From assembly GCF_037975245.1 (NCBI RefSeq), contig NC_092580.1, positions 2,516,501 to 2,580,500 on the forward strand: a stretch of DNA of 64,000 nt. Direction: 5' to 3'. The notes under the pieces are model-generated. The model had not been told where the DNA came from, did no database searches, and saw nothing but the letters and a program-made list of their open reading frames with translations. Each line of letters opens with the position of its first letter. The stretch's first letter is position 1. This document shows, in pieces, positions 61,090-64,000 of this stretch. The position numbers were made by a program, and so were the translations under genes. The DNA is from Apostichopus japonicus. Its lineage: Eukaryota > Echinodermata > Holothuroidea > Aspidochirotida > Stichopodidae.

Positions 61090-61345
61090 ACAGTCGCTGT
61101 GGCGCAGGGGTTAGTGCTCCGGACTGACAAACACTGTATCATGAGTTCAAACCCCAGTGAAGGCAGTTTTCCTTTTACTATTCTTATACCTCTTTCCTTC
61201 CATTATGAACCTTAAATATTAGAAATGAGCATTATTTCTCAACAGTTGCTGTGGCGCAGTGGTTAGTGCTCTGGACTAAGAGAGACAGACAACACACTGT
61301 CATGAGTTCAAGACCCAACCAGAGTCTTTTAGTTTTCTGTTCTTT
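61090..61345 (+). mobile_element. Two tandem tRNA-derived SINE-like units
   Basis: Both units contain an internal polymerase III A-box (TGGCGCAGGGG / TGGCGCAGTGG) at 61102 and 61250, and a B-box-like GAGTTCAAACCCC / GAGTTCAAGACCC 40-60 bp later. Both are preceded by a shared AAATATTA...GAGCATT leader, so the ~150-bp unit is tandemly duplicated. The acceptor arms do not pair, so these are not functional tRNAs. Confidence 0.7.
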
Positions 61346-61394
61346 GGAGCAGGTGGAAGTATAAAGGTAAGAAACGAAGGTTACTTTATTGGGA

Positions 61395-61740
61395 ACCAAA
61401 ATGGTGTGATCGGTTGTTCCATCTGCAATGATACTGAGCACCATGGGCTCAAGCCCCGGTTGGGCCGGTGAATTCTGTAAAGGGAGCTCGTCGGTACCCC
61501 CTCCCCCTGACAAGGCTCCCAAGCGACACCCGCATTTGCTGCCCCCCTCCCTGACAAGGTTTCCAAATGGGTGAGGCGAGTAGGCAACCACCCCCCTCCC
61601 TGACAAGGTTCAGTGGAGGTGTAAATATTTTACAAACAACCAACAACCAGATCTTTAAATATTGGAAATGCATCCTAAGGTAGCTGATAGACAAAAAAAG
61701 TAGGCATCACAACGTCCCTGGTTCAATTTCAACTCACCTC
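61395..61740 (+). mobile_element. Further tRNA-like B-box units and CCCCTCCCTGACAAGG repeats
   Basis: GGGCTCAAGCCCCGG at about 61446 and TGGTTCAATTTC at about 61718 resemble B-boxes. Between them CCTCCCYTGACAAGG occurs three times (near 61503, 61546 and 61595). Probably degraded SINE copies continuing the tandem array. Confidence 0.4.
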
Positions 61741-63640
61741 TTCTTTTTTATTCTTCCAGTGAAAGCACATGTTAAAAAAAACTCACCATACATTTTTCAC
61801 ATTTTCTCAGTTTGCAGCTTACAAGTAAAAAACAACCAAAACTTGCAAATAAACAAACTGTGTCCACTTAGTGACAACAAAATATTGCATCTATATCAAA
61901 CCCCCCAAAGAGAGGAGTTTTAGCATTCTCTAGACAGGGGGCAAAGAATTGTGATTTTCTTGCCATATAATTTGCACAAAATCCCACTTGACTATCTGAC
62001 TGATGTAGAGTCAAGTGAGTTAACATTGGTTCAAGAATTAAGTGAGAACCAGAAATGATCAGACAATTCAAGCTCCCTAGACCACAACAAGGTGTACAAA
62101 CTCACTCTTTGGACATCAACCTATTCAGTCACTGAGAACGTTTTACAGTACATAAGTTTTATGGCCAAAAATGGTATAAAATCCAGAAAGAACAGTCTTC
62201 CTTTTATGTGAAATATAGACCCAAAGATGTTGAATATGTAGGAGCAAATGGACATTACCCCTTCAATACAATAAAATATTTTAATAACAAAGCCATCTAG
62301 TATATAGACTACACAGAAGAAGGCAACTTTTCAGACAGTCTGTTGACCCCCTTGAGACTCAACTAGTGACAACTGCCAGGGATCACTTGAGGTGTGCTTT
62401 AAGATCATCCAACACATGATTATCACTTCTGAAGCAGATATCATTTACCTGATTGACTGTTTATACATTGTTCAAGGTTACTTCAGACCTATCTGTAATT
62501 TGAGCCACTTCAAAAACTAAAACTGAAGTTGACCAAATTATGTTCACGAAAAGGAAATGATTGCAATGGAGAACTCACAGTGGGGGCGCCATCATACCAG
62601 GTGTTCGATTCATCCGACCTTAACTTTTGGAGTTATTAAGGTGGTCAGAATTTGACCCTAAGTGACCTTTTACCTCTTCATTGAACATTCAGCTCTTGCA
62701 CATTTCTGAGCATGAGGATGTCGAAAAGGATTTCAGGCTTTTGGCAGCTGATGACTCCAATTTACATTTCACCTCTTAACAGAACTGCTAAAAGTGTAAT
62801 GCTCAGTGAGGGGGGGGGGGAGACCTACCATCAGCTATGACATTTTACAGATGCTACAGATGTTCACTTAACTCGACTACAAGGTTTTTGTATTTTGGCC
62901 GCTGATGACCTCAATTGACCTTTCGGACTCCGCTCAATAACTGGAGCAGCCAAAGAAATCAGTGCTGTAAATTTACATCCTGATTTTCATAAAATTCATG
63001 CAAGATATGCTTGGTGAGTCATCCCGTTTACAAGTTGGAACATGACATAAACATACGTTTACCTGCATACCATACAGTGGCATACACGCCGAGATTCCTT
63101 TTTGCATTTTGGCTAGAAATCAATCAAGCAAAGATTCCTGGCCTAGGATACTTATAAATTCCTCTCTTCTGAATTTACAGACTCTTTATGCATTAGATTA
63201 TCCTTTAGCATCATCACATGACCATCTTTAACGAAAAACCTTTTATAATTTCCATCTGTAGATCTGAGAAAATTTACAACACGATACCCTTGAGAAGAGC
63301 ACTTTTGAAAACATACAAGAGAGATAAAAACACCGGTATTTTAAGGTGCAGGGCAGAGATGGTCTTATGGTATTGCAGAAGTATTTAAGACTATGCATGA
63401 AATATAGATAGATTCCTCCAGAAAAAAAATTCTGCCAAAATGTTCCTTAAAATTTAGGAAAGCAGTTTTTCAAGTGTTTTAAGTACAGCTTTCATAACAG
63501 TATTTTCCATTTTATCTCTTGCTACTTCAAGGAAAAAAAACTGCATATTCTTAGTGCTTCAATATTTACACACATGGTCATACAAAAAAAAAATAGAAAA
63601 GCTTACATATATATAACATATATGTATATATATACTTATA
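61741..63640. other. Non-coding stretch, possibly a 3' UTR of the gene at the right edge
   Basis: No conserved coding segment was recognised. A diverged duplication (GGC-GCTGATGAC-TCAATTTACATTTC type) occurs near 62742 and 62900. Confidence 0.35.
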
Positions 63641-63668
63641 TCTTTTATGAAGCTGCAACATCGGTGGC

Positions 63669-64000
63669 TCAAAAAGTTTGTGATCCTGAAAGTTCAAGAC
63701 CGGCAGGACTATCTGGTAGCTGGACTAAATCACTTTCAGATTCTTCTTCAACTTTAATCCTATTTCTAATCCCTCTGAAGGAAACTTCCATCGGCTTGTG
63801 TTTTTGGATTGATGAAGCGTTCGGCACTTCGCTACCAGAAATGGAACAAACTTTTCTGTCTTCTTCTGCCTTCAGGAGGTTATAGTCTGGTAAGCCTTTC
63901 CTGATCTGTTACCAGTTAGACCGTACTTTACTCGGAGATGAGATGGAGGCTTTCATGTCCATAATGAGACTAGAGAAGGGATCTGAATCAGCTACAGGGG
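63669..64000 (-). CDS. Possible C-terminal coding segment of an unrecognised gene
   Basis: The minus strand reads a protein-like frame ending at TGA 63671-63669. It is rich in acidic and polar residues (LLKAEEDRKVCS, SIQKHKPMEVSFRGIRNRIK, VEEESESDLVQLPDSPAG). The same frame continues upstream (SDPFSSLIMDMKASISSPSK) across a single TAA at 63911-63909. A possible acceptor TTACCAG precedes DYNLLK, but the apparent intron would be only 26 bp. So either the upstream part belongs to a distant exon, or the TAA is a nonsense change or sequence error. The family is unknown and the gene would run off the right edge. Confidence 0.4.

Noticed and set aside
61094-61170. Functional tRNA gene
   Set aside because: A- and B-boxes are present but the acceptor stem does not pair and the anticodon arm is irregular; a SINE-like unit is more likely.
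1-64000. CRISPR arrays, operons, bacterial origin
   Set aside because: Spliced genes, microsatellites and metazoan transposons show an animal nuclear genome; the tandem repeats found have no spacer structure.

Overview
This is an animal nuclear genomic window: AT-rich, with genes split by canonical GT-AG introns, several families of short inverted-repeat transposons and LINE retrotransposons. The gene content (a secreted kringle/PAN/discoidin mosaic, an SLC23 transporter, adducin) and repeat style point to a marine deuterostome invertebrate, most likely an echinoderm. That assignment is an inference, and I cannot name the species.

Layout. (1) About 1.0-18.16 kb, minus strand: a 13-exon gene for a secreted or membrane-anchored mosaic protein, signal peptide - kringle - kringle - PAN/apple - F5/8C (discoidin) - F5/8C. 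Exon phases join without a break over 608 codons. Its introns hold several hAT-like MITEs with 8-bp target duplications. (2) 18.16-25.7 kb: intergenic, with local duplications, a 27-bp minisatellite and a CR1/L2-like LINE relic. (3) 25.97-39.40 kb, plus strand: a complete 12-exon SLC23 (nucleobase/ascorbate transporter family) gene of 585 codons whose normally conserved NAT signature is altered. Intron 7 carries a nearly intact antisense APE-type LINE; intron 9 carries a chimeric retrocopy that starts with the 5' end of U2 snRNA. (4) 39.6-48.6 kb: gene-poor and repeat-rich: a 777-bp hAT element with perfect target duplications, a LINE relic, and an inverted-repeat element filled with TTAGGG-like sequence. 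(5) 48.6-51.75 kb, plus strand: a decayed copy of a multicopy zinc-finger-like family (C-x-x-C and Y-H-x-x-C-Y modules). (6) 52.67-53.56 kb: another inverted-repeat element, followed by a ~143-bp satellite array. (7) 54.53-56.14 kb, plus strand: the last three exons of adducin, ending in the MARCKS-like basic tail, with the reading frame broken in the last two exons. (8) 59.3-61.7 kb: nested direct and inverted repeats, a 95-bp-arm hairpin and tRNA-derived SINE-like units. (9) 63.67-64.0 kb, minus strand: a possible C-terminal coding segment entering from the right edge.

The three recognisable genes are functionally unrelated (extracellular adhesion/recognition, membrane transport, membrane skeleton); there is no operon or cluster logic. 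The most unusual points are the mosaic gene's domain order, the altered SLC23 signature, the U2-headed retroinsert, the frame-broken adducin 3' end, and the long hairpin.
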